NCBI RefSeq assembly: GCF_013204845.1
Contig: NZ_JABMKY010000036.1
Coordinates: forward strand, 1 to 64,000
Length of the DNA: 64,000 bases
Origin: Paenibacillus qinlingensis
Lineage (GTDB): Bacteria; Bacillota; Bacilli; Paenibacillales; NBRC-103111
Direction of reading: 5' to 3'
Shown piece after piece: positions 34,605-43,542 of the stretch. The notes beneath the pieces are model-generated. The model was not told the origin of the DNA, ran no database searches, and was given only the letters and a program-made list of their open reading frames with translations. Made by a program: the position numbers and the translations under genes. The stretch's first letter is position 1; the number at the start of each line of letters is the position of its first letter.

Positions 34605-36377
34605 CTACGTATCACGCTGCGTCGGCCTTAGCTTCGCAAGGAGCGGCGCCAGCTTCCGCTCCAGCTCCGGCATCAGCCGCAGTTCCTCGCGGCTGATGCT
34701 GCCGCTGCGCAGCAGCGCAAGCGCGTAGACGGCCGCGCCGCCGGCTACGCCTATGAGAGCGATGGCGCTAGCGCTCCATCGCTCAGGCACGTGCCATGCT
34801 GCGTTAGCGAGCATGGCCAGCCCTTGCAGCGCTGCAAGGCCGCCGCCCATCAGCCCCACGGCAAGCGTGGGACTGACGGCGTACGGCCGCAGCGCGAAGC
34901 GCACCCCGGTGCAGCGGCGCAGCTGCACCAGGTTCAGCCCCGCCGCAGCGGCGTAGGCGATCACCGCGCTGAGCGCGGCGCCGTCGATGCCCCAGCGGGG
35001 CATCAACACGATGTTGCCGAGTGCTTTCAGCACGATGGCAACGAGCAGGGCATTCGCCGGCGTGCGAATCGCGCCGGCGCCCTGGAGAACGCTGGCACTG
35101 ACAGCGTTCAACGTACTAAACAAGGCCGTGAAGGCCAACACGGCCATCGTCCAGCTCGCCTCGGTGCTCGTGTAGAGCATGAGATTAATCGGCATCGCTA
35201 GTAAGGCGAGGCCGAACGAGGCGCCGAGCCCGATCAACCATGCGAGCCTGACGGACATCTCCGCGCGAAAGCGGATAAGATCCACTCGCCCGCTCAGCTT
35301 TGCTTCCGCAATAGCCGGCACCAAGACAGCCGACATCGAGGACGCCACCATTACAACCAGCTGAACAAGTGGAAACCCACGGTTATATAGTCCGAACTGA
35401 CGCATAGCCTCCAGCTCACTGCCATAAGATGTTTCAAGCAAACGAGGCATGGTGAACGTATCGACCAGCGTCAAAAGCGGCACAACAATAGCACCTAAGC
35501 ATACAGGAATCGCATATAACGTAATTCGTTTTGCCCATTGCCAAGATGTGATCACTTGCTCAGTCTCGAAGCCGGCTGCTATCGCTTTCCTAGCATCCTG
35601 CTCTGAGTCTGTCTCTGTTCTGCCTATAAGCGTGCCACTCACAGCTAAGTCCGCTTTCACATGCTTCACGCGCTCCGCCCGTCGCTCTCGCCGCCAAAAC
35701 ACAGCCATCACGACGAGACCCGCTCCAGCACCTGTCACAGAGCCAAATGTCGCGCCCGCTGCGATCCATGCCTCATCGTAAGCGAGCGCCGCCAGATACA
35801 GCAACAGCGCGACCATCGTAATCACACGAATCAGCTGTTCGATAATTTGCGAGACTGCCGTTGGCACCATGTTTTGATATCCTTGGAAATACCCTCTTAA
35901 GACAGCAAGAACAGGAGACAAGAGCAGGGCAAATGATACGCTGCGGATCGCTGTCGCAGTTTGTGAAATACCAATCCAACCAGCAATCGTCTCTGCACCG
36001 GAATACAACAGTAGAAATAAGAGAAGCCCCGCACTCATTAATAGGGCTGAAGAAACAACCACAATCCGTTTCGCGCCTGAATGATCTCCTTTCATGACGC
36101 GTTCGGCTACAAATTTAGACACCGCAACTGGAAATCCAGCCGTGGCTGCAAATAAAATCAGAATATAGAGCGGATATACCGCATTATAAATGCCAAAAGC
36201 CACGTCTCCAGCTACGTTTTGCAAAGGAATCTTCTGCAGCGTTCCTAATAGCTTAGAGAGCACAGCCGCACCCCCAAGCAGGGCAGCGCCCTTTAGCATC
36301 TTGTTGCCCTGTTTACCGTTACCACGCCTCTGGAGCCCTTCTTTCTGCTGAACTTGCTCCTTGCCGGTGACCCTCAT
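34605..36377 (-). CDS. MATE/MVF-type polysaccharide flippase, SpoVB/YabM-like
   Basis: 590-residue polytopic membrane protein of the MOP exporter superfamily, about 14 hydrophobic helices. N-terminal MLKGAALLGGAAVLSKLLGTLQKIPLQNVAGD is the family opening (residue 27 onward). Position between spoVT and yabN matches B. subtilis yabM; SpoVB itself, a lipid II flippase for cortex, is a paralogue. The C-terminal third (34.6-35.2 kb) is markedly G+C-rich and Ala/Arg-heavy. No stem-and-T-tract terminator was found after it. Confidence 0.88.
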   Translation of the reverse strand: MRVTGKEQVQQKEGLQRRGNGKQGNKMLKGAALLGGAAVLSKLLGTLQKIPLQNVAGDVAFGIYNAVYPLYILILFAATAGFPVAVSKFVAERVMKGDHSGAKRIVVVSSALLMSAGLLLFLLLYSGAETIAGWIGISQTATAIRSVSFALLLSPVLAVLRGYFQGYQNMVPTAVSQIIEQLIRVITMVALLLYLAALAYDEAWIAAGATFGSVTGAGAGLVVMAVFWRRERRAERVKHVKADLAVSGTLIGRTETDSEQDARKAIAAGFETEQVITSWQWAKRITLYAIPVCLGAIVVPLLTLVDTFTMPRLLETSYGSELEAMRQFGLYNRGFPLVQLVVMVASSMSAVLVPAIAEAKLSGRVDLIRFRAEMSVRLAWLIGLGASFGLALLAMPINLMLYTSTEASWTMAVLAFTALFSTLNAVSASVLQGAGAIRTPANALLVAIVLKALGNIVLMPRWGIDGAALSAVIAYAAAAGLNLVQLRRCTGVRFALRPYAVSPTLAVGLMGGGLAALQGLAMLANAAWHVPERWSASAIALIGVAGGAAVYALALLRSGSISREELRLMPELERKLAPLLAKLRPTQRDT

Positions 36378-36445
36378 TCCGATTTACTCCTCCACACAAA
36401 CGTGATTCCTATGTACGTATTATAGCGAAATCTACCAGTGCAGAC

Positions 36446-36490
36446 AAAAAAAAGCTTCGCTTACAGATGCATCATCTCCGTAAGGAAGCC
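36446..36490 (-). terminator. Rho-independent terminator after spoVT
   Basis: Minus strand GGCTTCCTTAC, loop, GTAAGCGAAGCT then eight T, about 20 bases past the spoVT stop. Confidence 0.85.
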
Positions 36491-36509
36491 TTCGTTTGGA
36501 ATTATGTGT

Positions 36510-37052
36510 TCATTGCTCCATCTGCTTCGCTAGGAATCCAGCGGCAGTCTCAACCATTTTAACTTCCATATTGCCCATTTTCACATTCTCGTCCTTCGAA
36601 ATCAGGATAACCGAACCAATGGGATCTCCACCCGCAACAATCGGCGCAGCTACGAAGGAAGTGAAGGTTTCATTGGTATCTTTAATAATCTCGAATTGAC
36701 CTGAACTGCTCTCGATAACAGCCTTACGATTTTCCATGCAAGACTCTATAATCGCCCCAACCGATTTCTCTAAGTAATCTTTCTTAGATCCCCCAGCCAT
36801 AGCAATGATATTATCTCGATCCGAAATCAAGGCAACATGATTGGTGCTTTCAAACAGCGACTCCGCATATTCTTTCGCAAAATCACCAAGCTCACCAATC
36901 GGTGAATACTTCTTCAGAATAACTTCTCCATCACGATCCACGAAAATTTCCAAAGGGTCACCTTCACGAATGCGTAGGGTGCGCCGTATTTCCTTGGGGA
37001 TTACAACTCTCCCTAAATCATCTATCCGACGGACAATTCCAGTTGCTTTCAT
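36510..37052 (-). CDS. spoVT: Stage V sporulation transcriptional regulator SpoVT
   Basis: Forespore regulator of sigma-G genes. N-terminal AbrB-type swapped-hairpin domain (MKATGIVRRIDDLGRVVIPKEIRRTLRIREGDPLEIFVD, 1-50) and a C-terminal GAF-like domain (about 60-178). 180 residues, family length. The N-terminus is clearly paralogous to AbrB at 58 kb. Ends at its own terminator; expected sigma-G control is by analogy, I did not identify a promoter. Confidence 0.96.
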   Translation of the reverse strand: MKATGIVRRIDDLGRVVIPKEIRRTLRIREGDPLEIFVDRDGEVILKKYSPIGELGDFAKEYAESLFESTNHVALISDRDNIIAMAGGSKKDYLEKSVGAIIESCMENRKAVIESSSGQFEIIKDTNETFTSFVAAPIVAGGDPIGSVILISKDENVKMGNMEVKMVETAAGFLAKQMEQ

Positions 37053-37256
37053 ACCTCTAGATGCCTCACTTTCCGCTTACGAATTAGATACGACACGAGC
37101 ATGAAACTTGTATGCAAGATCGGGATTTGGTGGGAACTTGAAATCTATCCATAGTATTCTTCACTTCCCATTCTTCTATGCAGACGCCCCGACTAAGCAA
37201 TTTACTTTATTTAGCTCTGCATCCTGCTGCGCTTATCATGTCCAAAAATGAGAAAT

Positions 37257-37287
37257 AAAAACAGGATGTCCATTATCGGACATCCTG
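37257..37287 (-). terminator. Rho-independent terminator after prsA
   Basis: Minus strand CAGGATGTCC, loop, GGACATCCTG then TTTTT. A ten-bp perfect stem eight bases past the prsA stop. Confidence 0.9.
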
Positions 37288-37295
37288 GTAAGTTC

Positions 37296-38387
37296 TTACT
37301 TTGCAGCTGGGCTTGCCGCAGGACTAGCTGCTGGACTTGCCGCTGGCGCTGGCGCTGCTTCTACTTTAGGAAGGTTATTCGTTTCGATCAATTTCGGATA
37401 CTCAGTTTCAGCAAATTCAGACAAGGATTTCTCTGCAAGCTGAGATTTGATTTGTGTTTTAAGTGTGTCATCCAATTGCTTCGTGCTTCTGGATTCTACT
37501 TTCATCACGTGGTAACCGAAACTGGATTCTACAGGATCACTGATTTTGTTCAATGGAAGCGTGCTAGCTGCATCTTTGAACTCTGTTACCCATTCATTGA
37601 TGTTAGCATCTTTGTACGTACCGCCTACATCTTTGGAACCTGGATCGTCAGAGAATTCTTTCGCAAGTGCTGCGAAATCGCCGCCTGCATCTAACTTCGC
37701 TTTTATTTCTTTCGCTCTCTTCAATGCATCTTCCTTCGTACGAAGATCTGCTTGTGTAGCAGAATCTTTCAATGCGATCAGAATGTGGCTAACAGTCGCA
37801 ACGTCAAACGCATGTGCTACCGCTTGCTCTTTGTAAGCATCTTGAACCGCTTGGTCTGTGATCTTGTTTTCCATGCTGCCCATTGTGTAGAAGCTTAATT
37901 TCATCAGGGACTCGATATCCTTCAACTCTATACCGTTGTCTTTCAACTGCTTGTCCATTCCGCCTTCTTGCTTGCCGAAGTAGTCGGTAATAGCTTTCAT
38001 TTGCTCTGTTACTTGTTTGTCAGCATCCGCTTTCACTTTGTCGTCCGCTTTAGCGGAAAGAACACGGAAAGTAACCATTTGCTTCAACATATCTTGTTGA
38101 AAAGCTGGATCTGCCAAGTATTGAGCTAATTGCGGGGAAAACATTTTATTCACGTTGATGAAGGAATCGAATTCACCGCGTGTAATTTTTCCGCCTTCTT
38201 TGTACGTAGCAATAATATCGCTTGGATTACCTGTTGCAGCCGCTGATGCGGAAGGCGAAGCTGTTGCGGCGCCTTCCTTTTTGTCTCCACACGCGCTGAG
38301 GACAGAGAATGCAAGGACTACTGTCACCAAACTTAATATCCATTTTTTCGAAGTACGTCGTTGTTTGCTAGTTTCATTTGGCAACAT
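37296..38387 (-). CDS. prsA: PrsA-type lipoprotein foldase (peptidyl-prolyl isomerase)
   Basis: Exported lipoprotein that helps fold secreted proteins outside the membrane. Signal peptide KKWILSLVTVVLAFSVLSAC with the lipobox LSAC (Cys about residue 33), a SurA_N-like region, and a parvulin domain (HAFDVATVSHILIALKDS ... GYHVMKV, about 190-310). The tail is low-complexity Ala-Pro-Ser (AAPAPAASPAASPAASPAAK). 363 residues. AAAGGGG nine bases before ATG 38387; overlaps the mfd end by 14 bases. A second foldase, yacD, is at 9.9 kb. Confidence 0.93.
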   Translation of the reverse strand: MLPNETSKQRRTSKKWILSLVTVVLAFSVLSACGDKKEGAATASPSASAAATGNPSDIIATYKEGGKITRGEFDSFINVNKMFSPQLAQYLADPAFQQDMLKQMVTFRVLSAKADDKVKADADKQVTEQMKAITDYFGKQEGGMDKQLKDNGIELKDIESLMKLSFYTMGSMENKITDQAVQDAYKEQAVAHAFDVATVSHILIALKDSATQADLRTKEDALKRAKEIKAKLDAGGDFAALAKEFSDDPGSKDVGGTYKDANINEWVTEFKDAASTLPLNKISDPVESSFGYHVMKVESRSTKQLDDTLKTQIKSQLAEKSLSEFAETEYPKLIETNNLPKVEAAPAPAASPAASPAASPAAK

Positions 38388-41300
38388 CCTGTAATTCCCC
38401 TTTCGTTTTCAGAACATCCTTATATTGTACCAAGAATTTCTCCAACAATTCGATGGAGGCTTCCGGCTTCATGCCTTTAAAGCGAATAACAATAAGTAGC
38501 TGCGGATCTGCGTTCAATTTGATACGACCATCAAAGCCTTTGGACAAAGCGAGCAGCTTCTGGCCATCCAGCCTGCCATTCTGGTCGATATGCACCTTGA
38601 TTAGGTAATCCTCCCCTTTTTGGCTAATCGTTTCAATCCGGTAATCCGAACCGTATGCTTTCAAACGAGCCACTGTCAGTAGGTTGAACACGGCCTGCGG
38701 CAGATCGCCGAAGCGATCAACGAGCTCATCATGCAGATCCGCGGCTTCTTCCAGCGTGCGAATGGCGGCCACTTTTTTGTAAATTTCGATTTTTTGCATG
38801 CTGTCATAGATGTAATCAGATGGCAGATATGCATCCAATTGAATGTCGATTGACGTATGCCATTCCGGTTCTGGAATGACTGCTTCTCCATCTATTTCCA
38901 ACTTCAGCTTTGCAATTTCTTCGGCTAACATTTGGGAGTACAAATCAAAACCGACAGATGCAATAAAGCCGTGCTGTTCAGCACCCAGTAAGTTTCCTGC
39001 GCCACGAATGGATAAGTCCCTCATCGCAATTTTAAAGCCTGAACCAAGTTCTGTAAACTCTTTAATCGCTTGGAGTCGTTTCTCGGCTACTTCTGTCAGC
39101 ACTTTATCACGCTGATACGTGAAATACGCATAAGCGACGCGATTCGACCTGCCTACACGTCCGCGCAGCTGATAGAGCTGGGAAAGACCCATTTTATCTG
39201 CATCATGGACAATAAGTGTATTTACATTCGGAATATCTACACCGGTTTCGATAATGCTTGTGCTGACGAGAACATCGTACTCGCCGTCCAAGAAATCGAG
39301 AATCGTTTTTTCGAGCTCCTGCTCACCCATTTGACCATGTGCCACGGTTACTCTTGCATCCGGGATCATCATCGAAATTTGATCAGCGATTTGTGTAATG
39401 CCTTGCACGCGATTGTAAAGATAATAAACTTGCCCCTCACGCGCCAACTCACGTTCGATAGCTTCTCTAACCAACGTCGGCCCGTACTCCACCACATAGG
39501 TCTGAACCGGGAAACGGTTCTCTGGCGGGGTTTCAATGACCGATAAGTCACGAACGCCCAGCATGGACATATGCAACGTTCTTGGAATAGGCGTCGCCGT
39601 TAGCGTAAGCACGTCCACATTCGTTTTCAGACGCTTGAGTTTCTCTTTGTGGGACACGCCGAAACGCTGCTCCTCATCGACGATAAGCAAGCCCAGATCC
39701 TTAAACTGAATGTCTTGCGACAAGAGGCGATGGGTTCCAATCACGACGTCAACGACGCCTTTCTTGACCCCTTTCATAACCTCCGTCTGTTCTTTCTTCG
39801 AACGGAAACGACTTAACACTTTCACGTTGAACGGATAACCGGAGAAGCGTTCACGGAACGTTTCGTAATGTTGCTGCGCCAAAATCGTCGTAGGCACGAG
39901 AACAGCAACCTGCTTCCCGTCAATCGCTGCCTTGAAGGCTGCGCGAACGGCAACTTCGGTTTTGCCATAGCCAACGTCTCCGCATAACAAACGATCCATG
40001 GGACGTGCTTTTTCCATATCCGTTTTAATTTCTTCAATCGCGCGAAGCTGATCTCGCGTTTCATCGTAAGGGAACATCGCTTCGAACTCGTTCTGATAGG
40101 AACTATCCTTGCTAAATCCGTAACCCGTCGCAGCTTGACGCTCGGCATACAGCTTAATCAGCTCATCTGCAATATCTTTGACAGATGCGCGTGCCTTGCT
40201 TTTTACCCTCGCCCAATCAGAGCCGCCAAGTTTATATACTTTCGGCTCTTTCTCTTCGGAACCGACATATTTCTGAATCAAATCAATTTGATCAATCGGA
40301 ACAGACAGCTTATCGCCGCCGGCGTACATAATATGCAAATAATCCTTATGAATCCCGCCAACCTCTAACGTGCCGATGCCAACGTATTTCCCGATCCCGT
40401 GATTGACGTGAACAACGTAGTCGCCGACCTTCAGCTCTTGATAGCTTTTGATCCGTTCCGCGTTCTCCAGCTTCTTCTCCACTTTACGTGCTTTACGCTG
40501 CTTCTGAGTGAAAATCTCACCCTCTGTAATCACGACGAGATGGATGGAAGGCATTTCAAAGCCAGTTTGCAGATTGCCATCTACAATCTCAGGAACTTCA
40601 ATCTGGTAATCGCCTAGAACACGGCGAACGCGTTCTGCACGGTCGTCACCATTGGCTAGAAGAATGACCTTACTGCCATTTTTCTTCCATCGCTCCATCT
40701 CCGCCTTGAGGAGATTCATCTGCCCATGAAAATTCTGCATGACACGACAAACGAAGTTAACGATATTCTGCGGCTGAATACCCGCTACCTGGCGAAGGAA
40801 CAGAGACACATACAACGTCGGGAACGGTCTGCGGTGCAGCAGGGTATCGTAAGATTTGGACAGCACAAAAGCCGGCAAGCTCTTCCCCTCAGTCAACGCA
40901 TGCATCATCCACTCAGCTTCATCACGCTCGAGCTGCTTCGCTGTTTCCAGCAGGCGGGCAGGCTCGTCGATTATGAGAATCGAGTCTTTGGGCATGTAGT
41001 CCATGAGCGTCTGTCTTTCCGTGTAAAGGAGAGAAATATATTTATAAATGCCTGGGAACGTCTGACCTTCTCGCATAAGCTCGATATCGCGGCCTACGAC
41101 CTCTAATAACTTGTCTTTGGCTGAACGCTCGGTCATTTTCGCCAACTGCGCCTGCAGCAACTCATACGCGTGTTGCGCCGCTGACTGTAACCGCTTTCTA
41201 TCCGCTTGAATCTCACGGCATGGAGGGATCGTCACTGTTGTTAGTTTATCTATTGACCGCTGGTCACTTACATCGAAAGTCCGAATAGAGTCGACTTCGA

Positions 41301-41895
41301 TATCAAAGAGCTCAATCCGAATTGCATTCTCCGAAGTTAGCGGAAATAAATCCAGGATTCCGCCTCGTACACTCATTTCACCTTTGGTTTCAACGCGTTC
41401 AACCCGTTCATAACCTAGGCTGGATAAAGAAGCTAGCAGATCGTCTAATTGAACCGTGTCGCCGACATTAATTGTTACTCGAGACTCTTCGAACACCTGT
41501 TTGAGAGGCAGCAATCTTCGCACCCCAGCAAAAGGTGCAATCACCACGCCGCGGAATCCGCCAGCAAGTTTAGTGAGTACGTCAATACGCTGCGCTAGCA
41601 TCTCTGGGCTTGAAGCCGCTTCTTCTGTCGTTAGAAGCTCTTGAGATGGATAGAGCAGCACTTCATTAGGGGATAGACACTCCAAGAGGTCTTCCGCTAT
41701 TTTTTGCGCAGCGAACATATTATGCGTGACAACGAAAAGCGGACGCTCAAGCTCACGCGCAAGTGAGGCCAGCATGATTTGCCTGGAGGAGCCCGTTAAA
41801 CCGGCAATGAGCTGCTCTTTCATTTCGGACTTGAGGCCTGTCACGATCGTTTGAAAGTCGGAATCCGCAGAAAAAGCTTGAATTAAAGCTTGCAA
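38374..41895 (-). CDS. mfd: Transcription-repair coupling factor
   Basis: 1173-residue translocase that removes stalled RNA polymerase at lesions and recruits UvrA. UvrB-like N-terminal region (1-350), the CarD-like RNAP-interaction domain (LKVGDYVVHVNHGIGKYVGI, about 490-560), superfamily 2 helicase motifs GDVGYGKTEVAVRAA (Walker A), DEEQRFGV, TATPIPRT and QLRGRVGRS, then the C-terminal TRCF domain. Full length and intact. Follows fin and overlaps prsA by 14 bases. Confidence 0.97.
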   Translation of the reverse strand: MQALIQAFSADSDFQTIVTGLKSEMKEQLIAGLTGSSRQIMLASLARELERPLFVVTHNMFAAQKIAEDLLECLSPNEVLLYPSQELLTTEEAASSPEMLAQRIDVLTKLAGGFRGVVIAPFAGVRRLLPLKQVFEESRVTINVGDTVQLDDLLASLSSLGYERVERVETKGEMSVRGGILDLFPLTSENAIRIELFDIEVDSIRTFDVSDQRSIDKLTTVTIPPCREIQADRKRLQSAAQHAYELLQAQLAKMTERSAKDKLLEVVGRDIELMREGQTFPGIYKYISLLYTERQTLMDYMPKDSILIIDEPARLLETAKQLERDEAEWMMHALTEGKSLPAFVLSKSYDTLLHRRPFPTLYVSLFLRQVAGIQPQNIVNFVCRVMQNFHGQMNLLKAEMERWKKNGSKVILLANGDDRAERVRRVLGDYQIEVPEIVDGNLQTGFEMPSIHLVVITEGEIFTQKQRKARKVEKKLENAERIKSYQELKVGDYVVHVNHGIGKYVGIGTLEVGGIHKDYLHIMYAGGDKLSVPIDQIDLIQKYVGSEEKEPKVYKLGGSDWARVKSKARASVKDIADELIKLYAERQAATGYGFSKDSSYQNEFEAMFPYDETRDQLRAIEEIKTDMEKARPMDRLLCGDVGYGKTEVAVRAAFKAAIDGKQVAVLVPTTILAQQHYETFRERFSGYPFNVKVLSRFRSKKEQTEVMKGVKKGVVDVVIGTHRLLSQDIQFKDLGLLIVDEEQRFGVSHKEKLKRLKTNVDVLTLTATPIPRTLHMSMLGVRDLSVIETPPENRFPVQTYVVEYGPTLVREAIERELAREGQVYYLYNRVQGITQIADQISMMIPDARVTVAHGQMGEQELEKTILDFLDGEYDVLVSTSIIETGVDIPNVNTLIVHDADKMGLSQLYQLRGRVGRSNRVAYAYFTYQRDKVLTEVAEKRLQAIKEFTELGSGFKIAMRDLSIRGAGNLLGAEQHGFIASVGFDLYSQMLAEEIAKLKLEIDGEAVIPEPEWHTSIDIQLDAYLPSDYIYDSMQKIEIYKKVAAIRTLEEAADLHDELVDRFGDLPQAVFNLLTVARLKAYGSDYRIETISQKGEDYLIKVHIDQNGRLDGQKLLALSKGFDGRIKLNADPQLLIVIRFKGMKPEASIELLEKFLVQYKDVLKTKGELQDVAK

Positions 41896-41913
41896 ACAAG
41901 TACACTCCCCTCA

Positions 41914-41945
41914 CAAAAAGAAGCCTCGGCACACTTGCCTCGGCT
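41914..41945 (-). terminator. Probable terminator after fin
   Basis: Minus strand AGCC-GA-GGCA-AGTG-TGCC-GA-GGCT then TCTTTTTG: a stem of two four-pair segments around a symmetric internal loop, 25 bases past the fin stop. Confidence 0.6.
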
Positions 41946-41969
41946 ATTAACTCTTTATCTTCATCATAA

Positions 41970-42197
41970 TTATTGCAACGGACTGGCTAGCAAGGATAAT
42001 TCTGGGTTCGCTTCTAATGCCTCATGACAGTAGTCGCAAACGACCCTAACCGTAACATCTCCGTTCGTATTATACGATATTATATCTCTACGCTCATCAG
42101 GGGTCAAGAAATGGAAGCCTAACTGCTGCTCGGTAATCGCACGCTGATTAATTTCCCCGACAAAGGTATGACAATGCCTGCAAATATACTTGATCAT
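41970..42197 (-). CDS. fin: Anti-sigma-F factor Fin
   Basis: 75-residue zinc-ribbon-like protein, MIKYICRHCHTFVGEI ... VRVVCDYCHEAL, with two CxxC pairs. In B. subtilis Fin (YabK) inhibits sigma-F to allow the switch to sigma-G in the forespore. The start is ATG 42197, with AAGGAGG seven bases upstream; the frame extends to 42242 but the added residues are not family-like. Same position between pth and mfd as in B. subtilis. Confidence 0.92.
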   Translation of the reverse strand: MIKYICRHCHTFVGEINQRAITEQQLGFHFLTPDERRDIISYNTNGDVTVRVVCDYCHEALEANPELSLLASPLQ

Positions 42198-42332
42198 ATG
42201 TATGCCTCCTTCGACAATTCGATTACATCCTAGTATGACCATTCTTCGGAATAATTAGCCGAATCTGCCATTGTCATTTTCGAATAGGGAGCTTACATAT
42301 CATCATATATACAGCAGGTTAATGTGTTGTGA

Positions 42333-42893
42333 TTATTTATTAAACTTAGCCATCGTCTTCTCGAAGGACTCGCCCAAACTAAATTCCATGGCATCGCACG
42401 TTAAATCCAGCACGTCATTAATGGACTTCATCTCATCTTTGGAGAAGTTGGACAGTACATAATCCGCGATATTATAGCCTGGTGCCGGGCGATTCACACC
42501 AATGCGAATCCGATTAAAGCTCTGTGTGCCCCCATGCTGAATAATGGACTTAATACCGTTATGTCCGCCTGGGCTCCCCTGATAACGAAGACGAATTTGA
42601 CCGAAGGATGTGTCCATATCATCATAAACAATCACGACGTCTTCCAATTTCGCTTTATAGAAATCAAGGAATGCTCGCATGGATTCACCTGAAAGGTTCA
42701 TATAGGTCATTGGCTTCAGTAAATACACCTTCGTCCCGTTCACATTACCTTCAGCGAGCAGCCCCTTTCCTTTATTCTGAAAAGAGGTTATCCCCCACTT
42801 GGCGGCAAAGCGATCGATTGCCATAAACCCAATGTTGTGCCGATTTAGCTCATACTGCTTTCCCGGATTTCCTAGTCCGATAAAACATTTCAT
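42333..42893 (-). CDS. pth: Peptidyl-tRNA hydrolase
   Basis: Recycles tRNA by cleaving peptidyl-tRNA (SpoVC in B. subtilis). From ATG 42893, GGGAGG upstream, the protein is 186 residues: MKCFIGLGNPGKQYELNRHNIGFM with the catalytic His, LLKPMTYMNLSGES, VIVYDDMD and GGHNGIKSII. The frame is open to 42998, but the extra 35 residues are not family-like and sit over the RBS. Confidence 0.96.
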   Translation of the reverse strand: MKCFIGLGNPGKQYELNRHNIGFMAIDRFAAKWGITSFQNKGKGLLAEGNVNGTKVYLLKPMTYMNLSGESMRAFLDFYKAKLEDVVIVYDDMDTSFGQIRLRYQGSPGGHNGIKSIIQHGGTQSFNRIRIGVNRPAPGYNIADYVLSNFSKDEMKSINDVLDLTCDAMEFSLGESFEKTMAKFNK

Positions 42894-43112
42894 AATTTTC
42901 AAAATCCTCCCATAGGTAAACGAATACGTCGTCCTTCGAAGGACGAGCGTGTTTGTCCAGGTTGACCAGAAAGTAAATACAAATACTTTCTTTTTCAACT
43001 AAGGATAAACTAAAAAACCTTTGCGGAACCCGCTTCTAAAGGTTATTGTTTACAATATACCTGTTACCTTAATGTTATCCATCCCATAAAAGCTGTAGGT
43101 GATAAAAGAACG

Positions 43113-43313
43113 ATGTATCTTCATGGAGAACAGCTTACAGAAGATGATCATTTTCAAGATCATATCGATGCGGACGTACCCGTCCAAGTATACTATCAAA
43201 ATCTGCACAAGGATATAGGCTTTGTTGAAATGTACAACCGTCATTTCGTTAAGATTAATCGTATCTTTTATAGCAGAAAGAAGCACACTTTTGTTTCGCG
43301 CCCTGGATATTAA
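43113..43313 (+). CDS. Uncharacterised 66-residue protein
   Basis: A short plus-strand gene between pth and glmU, opposite to both. The sequence is acidic at the N-terminus (EDDHFQDHIDADVPV) and basic at the C-terminus (KINRIFYSRKKHTFVSRPGY); it has no membrane segment or Cys. I recognise the YNRHFVKINxxFYxR...FVSRPGY ending from uncharacterised small proteins of related Bacillota, from memory only. A weak RBS (AGGTGA) lies about ten bases before ATG. The overlapping minus-strand frame is hydrophobic and less protein-like. Function unknown. Confidence 0.72.
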   Translation: MYLHGEQLTEDDHFQDHIDADVPVQVYYQNLHKDIGFVEMYNRHFVKINRIFYSRKKHTFVSRPGY

Positions 43314-43392
43314 GCGCTTTCATTGAACGGGCAGCTGTGATTCCTCCAGCCTTCCGGACTGTCTCATGACTGCCGCAGGCGCACAAGCACGA

Positions 43393-43494
43393 GAAAAAGA
43401 ACCTCTATCGGTCTTGCTCAGCCTGAACGCTTCTACGTAAACCAGGCTGAGTGGGCAACACTTCATTTCTAGCGTACCCCGACTCAAGAGGTTC
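43393..43494 (-). terminator. Large structured terminator after glmU
   Basis: On the minus strand an outer stem GAACCTCT/AGAGGTTC (43494-43487 with 43406-43399) followed by TTTTTC encloses a second strong hairpin, CTCAGCCTG/CAGGCTGAG (43449-43441 with 43425-43417). The structure begins about 50 bases past the glmU stop. It is much larger than a usual terminator and may hold a small RNA; no known RNA family was recognised. Confidence 0.6.
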
Positions 43495-43542
43495 CATTCC
43501 TATTGCTCAATTACTCCGTCGTATAGGGTAACGCACAGTCCA

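Noticed and set aside
34605..35400. G+C-rich 3' part of the flippase gene as horizontally acquired DNA
   Set aside because: The reading frame and membrane topology continue normally; similar G+C rises occur inside pabB, rsmA and rsmI, so it looks like codon-use variation.
37125..37160. Single TGKA-N5-TMCA-like core near spoVT
   Set aside because: One isolated copy without phased partners is within chance expectation, so it was not called part of the array family.
42211..42217. Single 0A-like box TGTCGAA just before the fin RBS
   Set aside because: An isolated 7-mer abutting the Shine-Dalgarno is expected by chance in a window of this size; fin is expected under sigma-F.
43050..43286. Minus-strand 78-codon ORF opposite the small plus-strand gene
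   Set aside because: Hydrophobic composition typical of an antisense frame, no RBS; the plus-strand frame is the better coding candidate.
43393..43494. SRP RNA, 6S RNA or T-box leader in the glmU-pth gap
   Set aside because: None of the diagnostic conserved strings (for example the SRP GGAAGGAAGCAGCC loop or the T-box AGGGUGG sequence) is present.
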